A stretch of 64,000 nt of DNA from Longimicrobiaceae bacterium (GTDB lineage Bacteria > Gemmatimonadota > Gemmatimonadetes > Longimicrobiales > Longimicrobiaceae), in NCBI GenBank assembly GCA_036375715.1, contig DASVBS010000031.1:229871-293870 (forward strand), written 5' to 3'. Shown here one piece after another: positions 1 through 7,613 of the stretch; the first letter of the stretch is position 1; the number at the start of each line of letters is the position of its first letter. The notes under the pieces are model-generated. The model was given only the letters and a program-made list of their open reading frames with translations, made no database searches and was not told the origin of the DNA. Both the position numbers and the translations under genes were made by a program.

Positions 1-2
1 CA

Positions 3-869
3 CCCGCCGACGACATGGGGTCCCACTTCGAGATGAGGGACTATCAAGTGCTGTCGATGGATAGCGTTGGTGCTCCGGTGACGGTACATCCGGTAGCACT
101 CGACGTCGACGACGTTCCCTGGGCGGATCGGCAGATGTGGGCGCCGGATGCCGTCTTCAAGGACGGTACTTACTACTTCTACTTCCCGGCCAAGGACACT
201 GCCGGGATCTTCCGCATCGGCGTTGCGACCGGTGACCGCCCGGAAGGCCCGTTCGAGCCGCAGCCGCAGCCTATCCAGGGGAGCTTCAGCATCGACCCGG
301 CGGTCTTCACCGACGAGGATGGCACCAGCTACATGTACTTCGGCGGGATCTGGGGCGGGCAGCTCCAATGCTGGACGACGGGCGAGTACGATCCGAATTG
401 CCAGCGCACGGACCACCAGGAGGAGGGTCAGCCGGCGCTGATGCCCAAGGTTGCCCGATTGAGCGACGATATGCTGCAGTTCGCCGAGCCTCCGCGCGAC
501 GCCGTGATCGTGGATGAGCAGGGGAGGCCGCTCCTCGGGGGCGACACGGAGCGGCGCTTCTTCGAGGCGCCGTGGATGCACAAGTACAACGGGCAATACT
601 ACCTGAGCTACTCCACCGGAGACACCCACTACCTCGTCTACGCCGTGGGCGACTCGCCCTACGGGCCGTTCACTTATCGCGGGCGCATCCTGGAGCCGGT
701 GCAGGGATGGACCACCCACCACTCCATCGTAGAGGTGGATGGCCGCTGGTACCTGTTCTACCACGACACCCAGCTCTCCAACGAGACGCACCTGCGCAAC
801 ATCAAGGTCACGGAGCTTACGCACCGTCCAGACGGCACGATCGAGACGATCGACCCCTTCATCCGCTGA
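3..869 (+). CDS. GH43-like glycoside hydrolase, 5'-truncated by window edge
   Basis: The frame is open to the first base, so the N-terminus lies upstream of the window; the ATG at 15 is probably internal. The visible part carries the five-bladed beta-propeller signature of glycoside hydrolase family 43: QMWAPDAVFKDGTYYFYF near the start, then FSIDPAVFTDEDGTSYMYFGG, FFEAPWMHKYNGQYYLSYS and a C-terminal HHSIVEVDGRWYLFYHD blade. The WAPD and FEAPW strings match segments holding the family's second Asp and catalytic Glu; the first catalytic Asp would be in the missing part. Family members hydrolyse arabinose- or xylose-containing polysaccharides; substrate cannot be read here. No signal peptide can be judged. 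The next confident gene starts about 360 bp downstream. Confidence 0.85.
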   Translation, partial: PADDMGSHFEMRDYQVLSMDSVGAPVTVHPVALDVDDVPWADRQMWAPDAVFKDGTYYFYFPAKDTAGIFRIGVATGDRPEGPFEPQPQPIQGSFSIDPAVFTDEDGTSYMYFGGIWGGQLQCWTTGEYDPNCQRTDHQEEGQPALMPKVARLSDDMLQFAEPPRDAVIVDEQGRPLLGGDTERRFFEAPWMHKYNGQYYLSYSTGDTHYLVYAVGDSPYGPFTYRGRILEPVQGWTTHHSIVEVDGRWYLFYHDTQLSNETHLRNIKVTELTHRPDGTIETIDPFIR

Positions 870-1225
870 CCTGCCGAGCCCCTGGTCGGCCCGGGTGGAT
901 CAAGACTACCGCCCGCTTGCCCACGCCGGGGCGACCGGGGAGCGGATGCGGCACGGAGCAACCGACCCAGGCCGACCAGGGAGCTATTGCACCACGCTCT
1001 CGCGGCGTCGTCGGCCCTCGGCAAGAGCCGGGCAGGTAGGAGGCGGAAAAAGGACCTTGGCGAAGATCATCCCCGGGCCGTATCTGGCCCGGGGACCAAT
1101 GGTCGGTCCGGTCAGGCTTTTGCGTGAGCTCTCTGCGGTTTCCGCCCCGCGGCGGCAGTTGCTGACCTTCAGATCCACTCGATGCACGCATGAGCAGAGC
1201 ACCCGGTAGCTTCTCCAGGATTCCG
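870..1225. other. intergenic stretch without a convincing gene
   Basis: About 350 bp between the glycosidase and a small membrane protein. Open frames in it have no recognisable protein character. The only clear structure is the GC-rich hairpin at 1071-1094. Confidence 0.6.
1071..1094 (+). terminator. perfect 9-bp GC hairpin, possible terminator
   Basis: CCCCGGGCC (1071-1079) pairs perfectly with GGCCCGGGG (1086-1094) across a 6-nt loop. No T run follows, so if it stops transcription it is not a canonical intrinsic terminator; it could also be a protein-binding palindrome. Confidence 0.4.
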
Positions 1226-1384
1226 ATGGAAAACGCTGCGCGCCAGCTCAACAAGAGCGCGGGGCTGTACCTTTCCGAGTCGCAGCAGAGAGGGCTGGCC
1301 GTCGGTCTGTTCGTGGGCACCGTGGCTGGCTTTGCCGCCCTCACCTGGGGGTTGGGGGTCGCCCTGCGTCGTCACCTGAAATAG
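1226..1384 (+). CDS. small single-pass membrane protein (52 aa), unknown
   Basis: The ATG at 1226 follows a weak AGGA element. An upstream in-frame start at 1190 would add 12 residues but lacks a better ribosome site. The protein has a polar N-terminal third, one hydrophobic helix (about residues 21-42, GLAVGLFVGTVAGFAALTWG) and a basic RRHLK tail, so an N-out or tail-anchored orientation with a positive cytoplasmic end is plausible. No family is recognised. It stands alone between secreted-protein genes. Confidence 0.45.
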   Translation: MENAARQLNKSAGLYLSESQQRGLAVGLFVGTVAGFAALTWGLGVALRRHLK

Positions 1385-1457
1385 GCGGTCACCGCGGCGC
1401 GTCGGACCTTCACCAAGGCCGCCACGCGACATCGATTCCCACACTCGCTCTGCATCG

Positions 1458-2093
1458 GTGTCATTCCGTCTGCTGCCCGCGCTTATCACCCTGCTCGCGG
1501 TCGGCTCCGCCTTCGCGCAGCCCCTCCAGGCGCAGGCGGAGCGGTCGCTTTTCGACGGCACCTCCCTTGCCGGCTGGGAAGTCAGCGACTTCTTCGCGCC
1601 GGGCGAAGTGGAGGTCCGGGAGAGGGCGATTTATCTCCGCCAGGGTGACCCTCTCGCCGGAATCACGTGGACCGGCGAGTTCCCCACGATCGACTACGAG
1701 GTCAGCCTCGAGGCGATGCGCGTGCGGGGGAGCGATTTCTTCAGCGCGATCACTTTCCCGGTTGGCGAGGAGCACTGCACCCTGGTGATGGGGGGCTGGG
1801 GCGGGAGCGTCGTCGGTCTGAGCAGCATCAATGGCGCGGATGCCTCCGAGAATGAGACGAGCCGCTGGGTGCGATTCGAGAACGGTCGATGGTATCGGGT
1901 GCGGCTGCGCGTCACCAGGGAGAAGATCGAGGCCTGGATCGACGACGAATCGGTGGTGGACTTCACCCACATCGGACGGCTCCTCTCGGTGCGTGTGGAG
2001 GTGGTTCCCAGCCAGCCGTTCGGCATCGCCACCTGGATGACGGAGGGTGCAGTGCGCGACATCCGCCTGCGGTTGCTCCAGCCGGATTCCTGA
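1458..2093 (+). CDS. secreted DUF1080-type (LamG-like fold) protein
   Basis: GTG start at 1458 followed by a signal peptide (LLPALITLLAVGSAFAQPLQAQA). The mature part opens with SLFDGTSLAGWEV, the usual opening of DUF1080 / 3-keto-disaccharide hydrolase domains, and continues as a beta-sandwich: DYEVSLEAMRVRGSDFFSAI in the middle and RLRVTREKIEAWIDDESVVDF near the end. The family is periplasmic or secreted and several members hydrolyse 3-keto-glycosides. This copy is short (211 aa) and only distantly resembles the copy at 2882-3661, so activity is uncertain. Confidence 0.75.
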   Translation: MSFRLLPALITLLAVGSAFAQPLQAQAERSLFDGTSLAGWEVSDFFAPGEVEVRERAIYLRQGDPLAGITWTGEFPTIDYEVSLEAMRVRGSDFFSAITFPVGEEHCTLVMGGWGGSVVGLSSINGADASENETSRWVRFENGRWYRVRLRVTREKIEAWIDDESVVDFTHIGRLLSVRVEVVPSQPFGIATWMTEGAVRDIRLRLLQPDS

Positions 2094-2255
2094 GGGCGGC
2101 AGGCACCCGGGCTCGGCCCCGGGGCACGCACGCGCGATGATTGCCCGGCTCCGCAGACGATTGCCCGCTACAGAATGGGCCGTGCCCTTCCGATCCCTGC
2201 CGCACAGGGCGTGCGGCGCTTCCCGCTGCGAGCTTCACCGTGCAGGAGGTGCAGT

Positions 2256-2768
2256 ATGATCCGCCTCGCCCGCTCGTTCGCACTCATCCTCTTTGCCCTT
2301 CTCACCGCCGGTACGCTGCTGGCGCAGGAGCCGCCGCCGGAGCCAGAGCCGGGCAGTGAACCCGGGATCTGGATCGCCGATGCCAGCGGGGAGCTGCGAC
2401 CGGTACCGCCGGTCGCCGCGACTTTCCTGCGTGAGGAGAAGGATGCCGGAGGGGAGCTCGTACTGCTGATCGAACGCTTCGAGGGCACCGTGACGGCAGC
2501 GCTTTCCTCGGGTCAGCTCGGCGTCACCCGAGTTCGCCAGGCGCTCGCCCAGAACGGCGTGCCGGCGCAGCGTGTGAGCTCCGAGTTGGCGTATGTGGAG
2601 CCACGCTACCGTCCGCTCATCCTGACCGGCAGCCGTCCCTTTCCGGAGCGACTCGGCTTCGATGCGGCGTACCTGGTCAAGGTTCGCCTGGCGAAAGGGT
2701 GGGACCCGGGCCGGTTGATCGACGCGGCGTTCGGCGCGGGTGCCACGCGGGTGCTGTCGCTGCGCTGA
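2256..2768 (+). CDS. periplasmic SIMPL/DUF541-like protein
   Basis: The ATG at 2256 is set by a strong AGGAGGT ribosome site at 2244-2250; an upstream in-frame start is not needed. Residues 1-22 form a signal peptide ending LLAQE, followed by a Pro/Glu-rich linker (PPPEPEPGSEPG). The C-terminal half has the SIMPL/DUF541 pattern: a helix-strand unit with VTRVRQALAQNGVPAQRVSS, then AYLVKVRLAKGWDPGRLIDAAFGAGA. SIMPL proteins are envelope proteins of poorly defined role. At 170 aa this is shorter than typical members (about 230 aa), and the usual first beta-alpha segment is weak, so the family call is moderate. Confidence 0.5.
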   Translation: MIRLARSFALILFALLTAGTLLAQEPPPEPEPGSEPGIWIADASGELRPVPPVAATFLREEKDAGGELVLLIERFEGTVTAALSSGQLGVTRVRQALAQNGVPAQRVSSELAYVEPRYRPLILTGSRPFPERLGFDAAYLVKVRLAKGWDPGRLIDAAFGAGATRVLSLR

Positions 2769-2881
2769 GACGGCGGCCAGGCAACCGGGCACGGGCAGCG
2801 CGGTTGCCGGGGTAGCCCTGACGGCCGATCTTGTCGTCGGCCTCGCACTACCCGGAATCCACCGTTCTGCCCGACACCTCG

Positions 2882-3661
2882 ATGCGTCTCACATACGCTG
2901 CGGCTCCGCTTCTGCTCTGCCTTCTCTCCAGTTGTGCCTCCACCGCTCCTGGCTCGCCTTCCATCGGCGTCGGAGCGCCGCCACCGGAGGGCGCGGAAGT
3001 GCTCTTCGACGGCACGCGCGAGATGCTGGACGAGAAGTGGACGTACTGGGAAGGGCCGCGCTTCTCCTCCTCACTCCCCATCAAGTGGCGCATCGTGGAC
3101 GACCCGGTGGACGAGGGGACGGTTTTGATGAGCTGGGATCCCGCGGCGGAGGGCGGGCTCTACGGCGCGGCGGACATCGTCACCCAGAAGGAGTTCAGGG
3201 ATTTCCAGCTCCACGTGGAGTTCCTGGTGGCGAACCCCGGCGGCAACAGCGGCGTTTATCTCCAGAACCGCTACGAGATCCAGATACTCGATGGCGATTC
3301 GACGGCCCACGGTATGGCGGCCGTGATCAACGAGGCGGCGGCACCGTATCACCCCTATCGCGGGGCAGGCCAGTGGAACGCCTACGACGTGCGGTTCCGC
3401 GCCGCGCGCTTCGAGAACGGCGTTCGCACCGAGCCCGCAATGGTCACCCTCTACTTCAATGGTGTAAAGGTCCACCAGAACCAGCCGATCCAGCGCGTCT
3501 GGGGCGGCCCGAATTCCGGCATCGACGGGGGGAACGACGAAGGGCGGGGGATCACGGACACTCCCGGCGGAATCAAGCTCCAGGCCGAGGGACACGACGT
3601 ACGCTACCGCAACATCTGGATTCGGGAGCTGAACCTGGAGGAGCCGAATACCGACTTCTGA
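2882..3661 (+). CDS. DUF1080 lipoprotein (3-keto-disaccharide hydrolase family)
   Basis: The preferred start is the ATG at 2882, which gives a lipoprotein signal with lipobox LLSSC; a start at 2831 would put 17 polar residues before it. The mature protein opens with EVLFDGTREMLDEKWTYWEG and has the hallmark segments of DUF1080: FRDFQLHVEFLVANPGGNSGVYLQNRYEIQILD around residues 105-140, then a concluding GGIKLQAEGHDVRYRNIWIREL. Members are surface or periplasmic and several hydrolyse 3-keto-glycosides made by Gfo/Idh-type oxidoreductases. Together with the GH43-like gene and the shorter DUF1080 gene it suggests extracellular carbohydrate breakdown. Confidence 0.85.
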   Translation: MRLTYAAAPLLLCLLSSCASTAPGSPSIGVGAPPPEGAEVLFDGTREMLDEKWTYWEGPRFSSSLPIKWRIVDDPVDEGTVLMSWDPAAEGGLYGAADIVTQKEFRDFQLHVEFLVANPGGNSGVYLQNRYEIQILDGDSTAHGMAAVINEAAAPYHPYRGAGQWNAYDVRFRAARFENGVRTEPAMVTLYFNGVKVHQNQPIQRVWGGPNSGIDGGNDEGRGITDTPGGIKLQAEGHDVRYRNIWIRELNLEEPNTDF

Positions 3662-3707
3662 TCAGGCTGACACCCGGCAAGTAAACCCGCGGGATGCTTG
3701 ATCTCTC

Positions 3708-4358
3708 CTACGACGCCGGCTTCTCCACGAATCTATAGCTCGCGTGCGTGTCGTAGTCGATTCCGTGCTTGCGCTTGAGCTCCTGAATGTACGCGAGCGT
3801 AACGCGTGTGTGTGGACTGGCGACGCCGTCCCCGTAGGGCTCGCAGGTGTGGAGCAGAATTTCCTCCAGGCATTCCGAGAGCGTCATGCGCTTGTGGACA
3901 GCGAGGTCCTCCAGCAACGCGGCCAACCGCTTCTCCAGGCGCACCGGCACGTCCACCCGCTCGATCTCCACCGGATCGCCGACGTGGTAGATGGAATGAC
4001 CGAACGATAGCCGATAGCCGTTCAGGTCCTCGACCAGGTAATCGCGGATGCCATAGTCCCGGTCCCCGGGGGGCTCTATGATGCGCGCCCCCCTGCTCGC
4101 CTGCATTGCGTGCAGGCCATCCGCATCGTCCACGACGATCGCCACCGCAAGCCCCGCCGGTTGGGGCACGCCCAGTTGGAAGAAGAGGACGATCTCGTCC
4201 AGCCGCACTCCGCCGAAGGTCGGGGGCTCACCCCAGGTGAACTCTTCCTCGAACCCCAGGACGGACGTGTAGTAGTCGATCGCGGCGCGTATCTCAGGGA
4301 CGGTCAGGACCGGGTGGAGGCGATCGCTCTGGACCGGCGTGGGCGGTGGGTTGGACAT
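3708..4358 (-). CDS. VOC (glyoxalase/bleomycin-resistance) protein with C-terminal extension
   Basis: The start at 4358 is fixed by an AGGAGG site just upstream (reverse complement of 4363-4368); a longer frame to 4442 lacks one. Residues about 14-135 form one VOC domain: LHPVLTVPEIRAAIDYYTSVLGF, then DEIVLFFQL, and the terminal strand LVEDLNGYRLSFGHSI. The remaining about 80 residues (VDVPVRLEKRLAALLEDLAVHKRMTLSECLEEILLHTCEP...) look like a ribbon-helix-helix-like or helical unit not usual for VOC proteins. VOC proteins act as lyases, dioxygenases or drug-binding proteins; the substrate cannot be read. It is the last gene of a five-gene minus-strand run. Confidence 0.75.
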   Translation of the reverse strand: MSNPPPTPVQSDRLHPVLTVPEIRAAIDYYTSVLGFEEEFTWGEPPTFGGVRLDEIVLFFQLGVPQPAGLAVAIVVDDADGLHAMQASRGARIIEPPGDRDYGIRDYLVEDLNGYRLSFGHSIYHVGDPVEIERVDVPVRLEKRLAALLEDLAVHKRMTLSECLEEILLHTCEPYGDGVASPHTRVTLAYIQELKRKHGIDYDTHASYRFVEKPAS

Positions 4359-4459
4359 GGTTCCTCCTGGAGAGGCGGGGGGAGGCGGAAAGACGATCGG
4401 CGCCACTGCCATCACCTTGGCGGCGGCGCCGATCGCAAGCAATGCCTTTGCTTCGAAGC

Positions 4460-4831
4460 TCAGTCGTAGCGGCTATCCATCCGCAGCTCCTCCTCCACCG
4501 GCCGGACCTCGATCGATCCGATCCGCGCGGACGGCCACCCCGCGGCCACCTCGAGCGCCTCCTCCCGGTTCGCCACCTCGATCAGGAAGTAGCCGCCGAT
4601 GTACTCCTTGGCCTCGGTGAAAGGGCCATCCGTGATCGACGGCTTCCCGTCGCGTACCCGCACGGTGGCCGACTTGCGGGCGCTCTGCAAGGCGTACGTC
4701 GAGACCAGCTTGCCGCTGCGACGCAGGGAATCGACGTAATCCAGCGTCTCCTGCCTGAGCCGATGCCACTCCTCTTCCGAGAGGGCATTCAGCTTCGCTT
4801 CCTCCTCGTACGCGAAGCAGAGAAACTTCAT
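4460..4831 (-). CDS. YciI-like DGPF-domain protein
   Basis: A 123-aa protein with the YCII/DGPF signature: start MKFLCFAYEEEAKLNALSEE, central TVRVRDGKPSITDGPFTEAKE (DGPF motif) and IGGYFLIEVANREEALEVA. This ferredoxin-like dimeric alpha/beta-barrel family is often encoded next to ECF sigma factors or VOC proteins; biochemical function is generally unknown. It starts 4 bp after the stop of the EAL-HDOD gene and probably shares its transcript. Confidence 0.85.
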   Translation of the reverse strand: MKFLCFAYEEEAKLNALSEEEWHRLRQETLDYVDSLRRSGKLVSTYALQSARKSATVRVRDGKPSITDGPFTEAKEYIGGYFLIEVANREEALEVAAGWPSARIGSIEVRPVEEELRMDSRYD

Positions 4832-4835
4832 CGCG

Positions 4836-6062
4836 TCACCCCGCGGTTACGGGCACTCGATCACGCGCCCAGTTCAATGACTCCAGGTAGATGTCGGGGA
4901 GCTCGAACGGCGAGATGGCCACCGAGGCGGCCAGGGCCGTCATCCTTTCCCACTCCGCCGCCTCGTACGATTCCGCCAGCTGCAGCCATACGGCGTACGG
5001 TCCGTCGCGCTTCAGCAGCGCGGTCTTCACCTCCTCCGCCAGGTCCACCCGTTCGAGAAGCTCCGCCATCGGCATGCGCAGGAGCGCATCCATCAGTGAA
5101 AACAGCCCGACCATGAAGAGCGACCCCGCTTGCTCCCGCTTACCCGCCGCTTCTCCCAGCCGTTCCAGCAGCCGACCGCGCAGCACCGCGGCGTGTACGA
5201 GCTCGACGTCAGTCGCCTTGCCGCGCGCCAGTGACGAGGCGAAGAGCAGCGCCAGCCAGCGGTGCAGCTGCTCCCGTCCGAGCAGGCGGATCGCGTGCAT
5301 GATCGACTCGATGCCGCGCCCACCGCCCGCGGCGGCGTTCACCATACGCAGAAGCTTGTAGCTGAGGGAGGGGTCGCGGCGGAAGGTCTCCTCGATCTCG
5401 ATGTCGGAGGTCCCGTCATCGCGCAGGCGGTTCATGAGCTGCAGGATGGCGAGCTGATCCGCCGAGATCCCCTGACCGGAGATCACCTCGGGACGGGCGA
5501 AGAAGTATCCCTGGAAGAGCTCGAAGCCGATCTCGCGACAGGCGTCACGAACCTCCGCTGTTTCCACGCGTTCGGCCAGCAGTCGCACCGGCTGACCGCG
5601 CAGCCTGTCGGCTACCGCCCGCAGCTCTTCCATGGGCCGGTTCAGCACGTCGACTTTAACGATGCGCGCGTGCGGAAGCAGCGCCTCGTGCGGCCCGCCC
5701 GGTTCGTAATCGTCGAGCGCGAGTTGGTACCCGGCCTGCGCGAGGTGGGCACAGGCGCGGGCGACCGGCTCGTCGCCGAGCACGTCTTCGAGCAGCTCCA
5801 CGATCACCGTCTCGGGGTCGAGCAGGTCGTAGGAGCCGCTCAGGAGCATCTGGCGGCTGAAGTTCAGGTAGGCGGTGTGACCGCGAGTGATCCGGTCGAG
5901 GCCGATTTCGAGGAAGGACTGGACGATGACATCGAGCGACATCTGCTCGGTGCTCGTCCCGTCTGCGCTGGAGCTCTGGGCTCCGCCCCGGTAAAGCAGC
6001 TCGTATCCGTGCAGCTCACCGGCCGCGTCGAAGATCGGCTGCCGCGCAACAAAGAGTTCCAA
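4836..6062 (-). CDS. EAL-HDOD two-domain signalling protein (YuxH-like)
   Basis: Residues about 1-200 form an EAL-like domain: FVARQPIFDAAGELHGYELLYRGG, VIVELLEDV, LALDDYEPG, IVKVDVLNRP, LLAERVET and LFQGYFFARP. The EAL tripeptide itself is ELL, as is usual in this family. Residues about 205-390 are an HDOD domain (LLRMVNAAAGGGRGIESIMHAIRLLGREQLHRWLALL). Such proteins link cyclic-di-GMP binding or turnover to signalling scaffolds and control motility or stress responses. The gene is 39 bp downstream of a hybrid histidine kinase, so a signalling operon is likely. Whether it hydrolyses c-di-GMP is unclear. Confidence 0.9.
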   Translation of the reverse strand: MELFVARQPIFDAAGELHGYELLYRGGAQSSSADGTSTEQMSLDVIVQSFLEIGLDRITRGHTAYLNFSRQMLLSGSYDLLDPETVIVELLEDVLGDEPVARACAHLAQAGYQLALDDYEPGGPHEALLPHARIVKVDVLNRPMEELRAVADRLRGQPVRLLAERVETAEVRDACREIGFELFQGYFFARPEVISGQGISADQLAILQLMNRLRDDGTSDIEIEETFRRDPSLSYKLLRMVNAAAGGGRGIESIMHAIRLLGREQLHRWLALLFASSLARGKATDVELVHAAVLRGRLLERLGEAAGKREQAGSLFMVGLFSLMDALLRMPMAELLERVDLAEEVKTALLKRDGPYAVWLQLAESYEAAEWERMTALAASVAISPFELPDIYLESLNWARDRVPVTAG

Positions 6063-6101
6063 AGAGACCCCACAGCGACCGTTCCTCCCCGGACGAGGAA
6101 G

Positions 6102-7613
6102 TCAGCGGGCGACGTCCTCCACGAGGCGGATGACCTCGGTCATGTCGAATGGTTTGATCAGGTGCGGCCGATCCGCCAGCTGCACCCCGGGATCCGGAGC
6201 CGCGTCGGACATGAAGATCGTCCGCCCTTTCAGCTCAGGGTTCTGGTCGAGGTGCCGGAGCAGGTCCGACTTACCCGCCATTCCGAGATCCGCCAGGACG
6301 ACGTCGAACGGCTGCTGGGTAGCGAGGCGCAACGCCTCGAAGGCATCCACCGCCTGGACCACCTCGTGTCCGTGCCGCCCCAGGAAGAGCGTGATGGCCA
6401 GCCGCAGAGTGGGCTCGTCATCCGCCACGAGCACGCGCAGAGGGCGAGTCGGAAGGCTGCGAAGCCGCGGCCGCGGTGTGCGCCGAGCGACCTGGGTCGG
6501 GACCGGCTCATAGCGCGGCAGGCGAAGATAAAAGGCGCTCCCCCGTCCGTCCACGCTGTCGGCCCACAGGTGCCCGCCGTGCTCCCGCACGATCGAGTGC
6601 GCGACGCCCAAGCCGATCCCCGCTTCCGCCTCCTCCAGCTCCAGCGAGCCAAAGAGGTGAGGCAGCTTGGAACGCGGGATCGCCGGGCCATTGTCGATCA
6701 CGCTGAGAAGCACTCCGTCGCTGGACTCACGCGTGCGCACGGTCAGGCGGGCATCGGGCACGCCGTCGAGCGTTCGCTCTGCCCGGATCACCAGTGCCAG
6801 CACCGCGCGCTGGATAGCTCCGCGATCGCCGCAGATCTGGGCGAGACCCGGGTCCAGATCGCGTCGCACCTCGATTCCGGAGGTCTCGAGGGGGTACTGG
6901 CGCAGCATCAGGATCGTGTCCACGAGCTCGTTCAGGTCGAGCGTGCCCCCGGACGGCCGTAGTTGCTGGTCCGCAAAGCCCAGCAGGTTGCCAATGATGG
7001 TGGCGATCCGGTTGCACTCCTGGCTGACGATCTCCAGGGCCTGCGCCTGCTCCGGATCCTCCGTTTCGCGCGCGACGAGCTGGGCGAACCCTTTGATGCT
7101 CGCGAGCGGATTGTTGATCTGGTGCGCGACGCCACCGGCGAGCTCGCCCACCGCGGCAAGGCGCTCCGCGCGCTTCCGCCGGGCCACCTCTGCCGCCAGC
7201 ACTGTGCGATCCTCGATCAACACGAAAGCACCAAGGGTGCCTCCGAAGATGAACGATCGGACTCCCAGGCCCAGACGCGCATCTCCCCAGGCCGTCTCGC
7301 ACGCGAAGGCGATGCGGCCCGCCATCATTCCGGCGCGGTACCGCTCGCCCCACCCCTCCACCTCGAGCTTCGGCATGACCTCCCGGAAGAGGTCCCGGCC
7401 GATCAGCTCGGCCGCCACGGCGTCCAGGCGCAACTCGGCCACGTTGTTCAGGTAGCCGATGCGCCCCAACCCGTCGAGCAGCAGGACGGCACCCGGAAAC
7501 TGGTCCAGTAGCCCGAGCGGCATCGTGGAAAGCGCCGCAAGACTGCCCACCAGTAGCTCCGGACTCTCGCTACTGGCAGCCTGATCAGGGGGGCCGTAGA
7601 CGGCTTGGTTCAT
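6102..7613 (-). CDS. PAS / histidine kinase / receiver hybrid with degenerate N-box
   Basis: The ATG at 7613 overlaps the stop of the upstream paralogue by one base (TGATG). Domains: PAS (about 30-135), dimerisation/phosphoacceptor with AAVGELAGGVAHQINNPLAS (His164), HATPase (about 265-375), linker, and a C-terminal receiver (about 393-503) with ADDEPTLR, phosphoacceptor Asp in VVLADLGM and the conserved Lys in LIKPFD. Odd: the N-box reads VLALVIRAERTL, so the ATP/Mg-binding Asn is Arg277, and the G1 box is DNGPAIP. The paralogue at 7613-9130 keeps the normal residues. Autophosphorylation may be lost, leaving a sensor/receiver partner. Confidence 0.85.
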   Translation of the reverse strand: MNQAVYGPPDQAASSESPELLVGSLAALSTMPLGLLDQFPGAVLLLDGLGRIGYLNNVAELRLDAVAAELIGRDLFREVMPKLEVEGWGERYRAGMMAGRIAFACETAWGDARLGLGVRSFIFGGTLGAFVLIEDRTVLAAEVARRKRAERLAAVGELAGGVAHQINNPLASIKGFAQLVARETEDPEQAQALEIVSQECNRIATIIGNLLGFADQQLRPSGGTLDLNELVDTILMLRQYPLETSGIEVRRDLDPGLAQICGDRGAIQRAVLALVIRAERTLDGVPDARLTVRTRESSDGVLLSVIDNGPAIPRSKLPHLFGSLELEEAEAGIGLGVAHSIVREHGGHLWADSVDGRGSAFYLRLPRYEPVPTQVARRTPRPRLRSLPTRPLRVLVADDEPTLRLAITLFLGRHGHEVVQAVDAFEALRLATQQPFDVVLADLGMAGKSDLLRHLDQNPELKGRTIFMSDAAPDPGVQLADRPHLIKPFDMTEVIRLVEDVAR

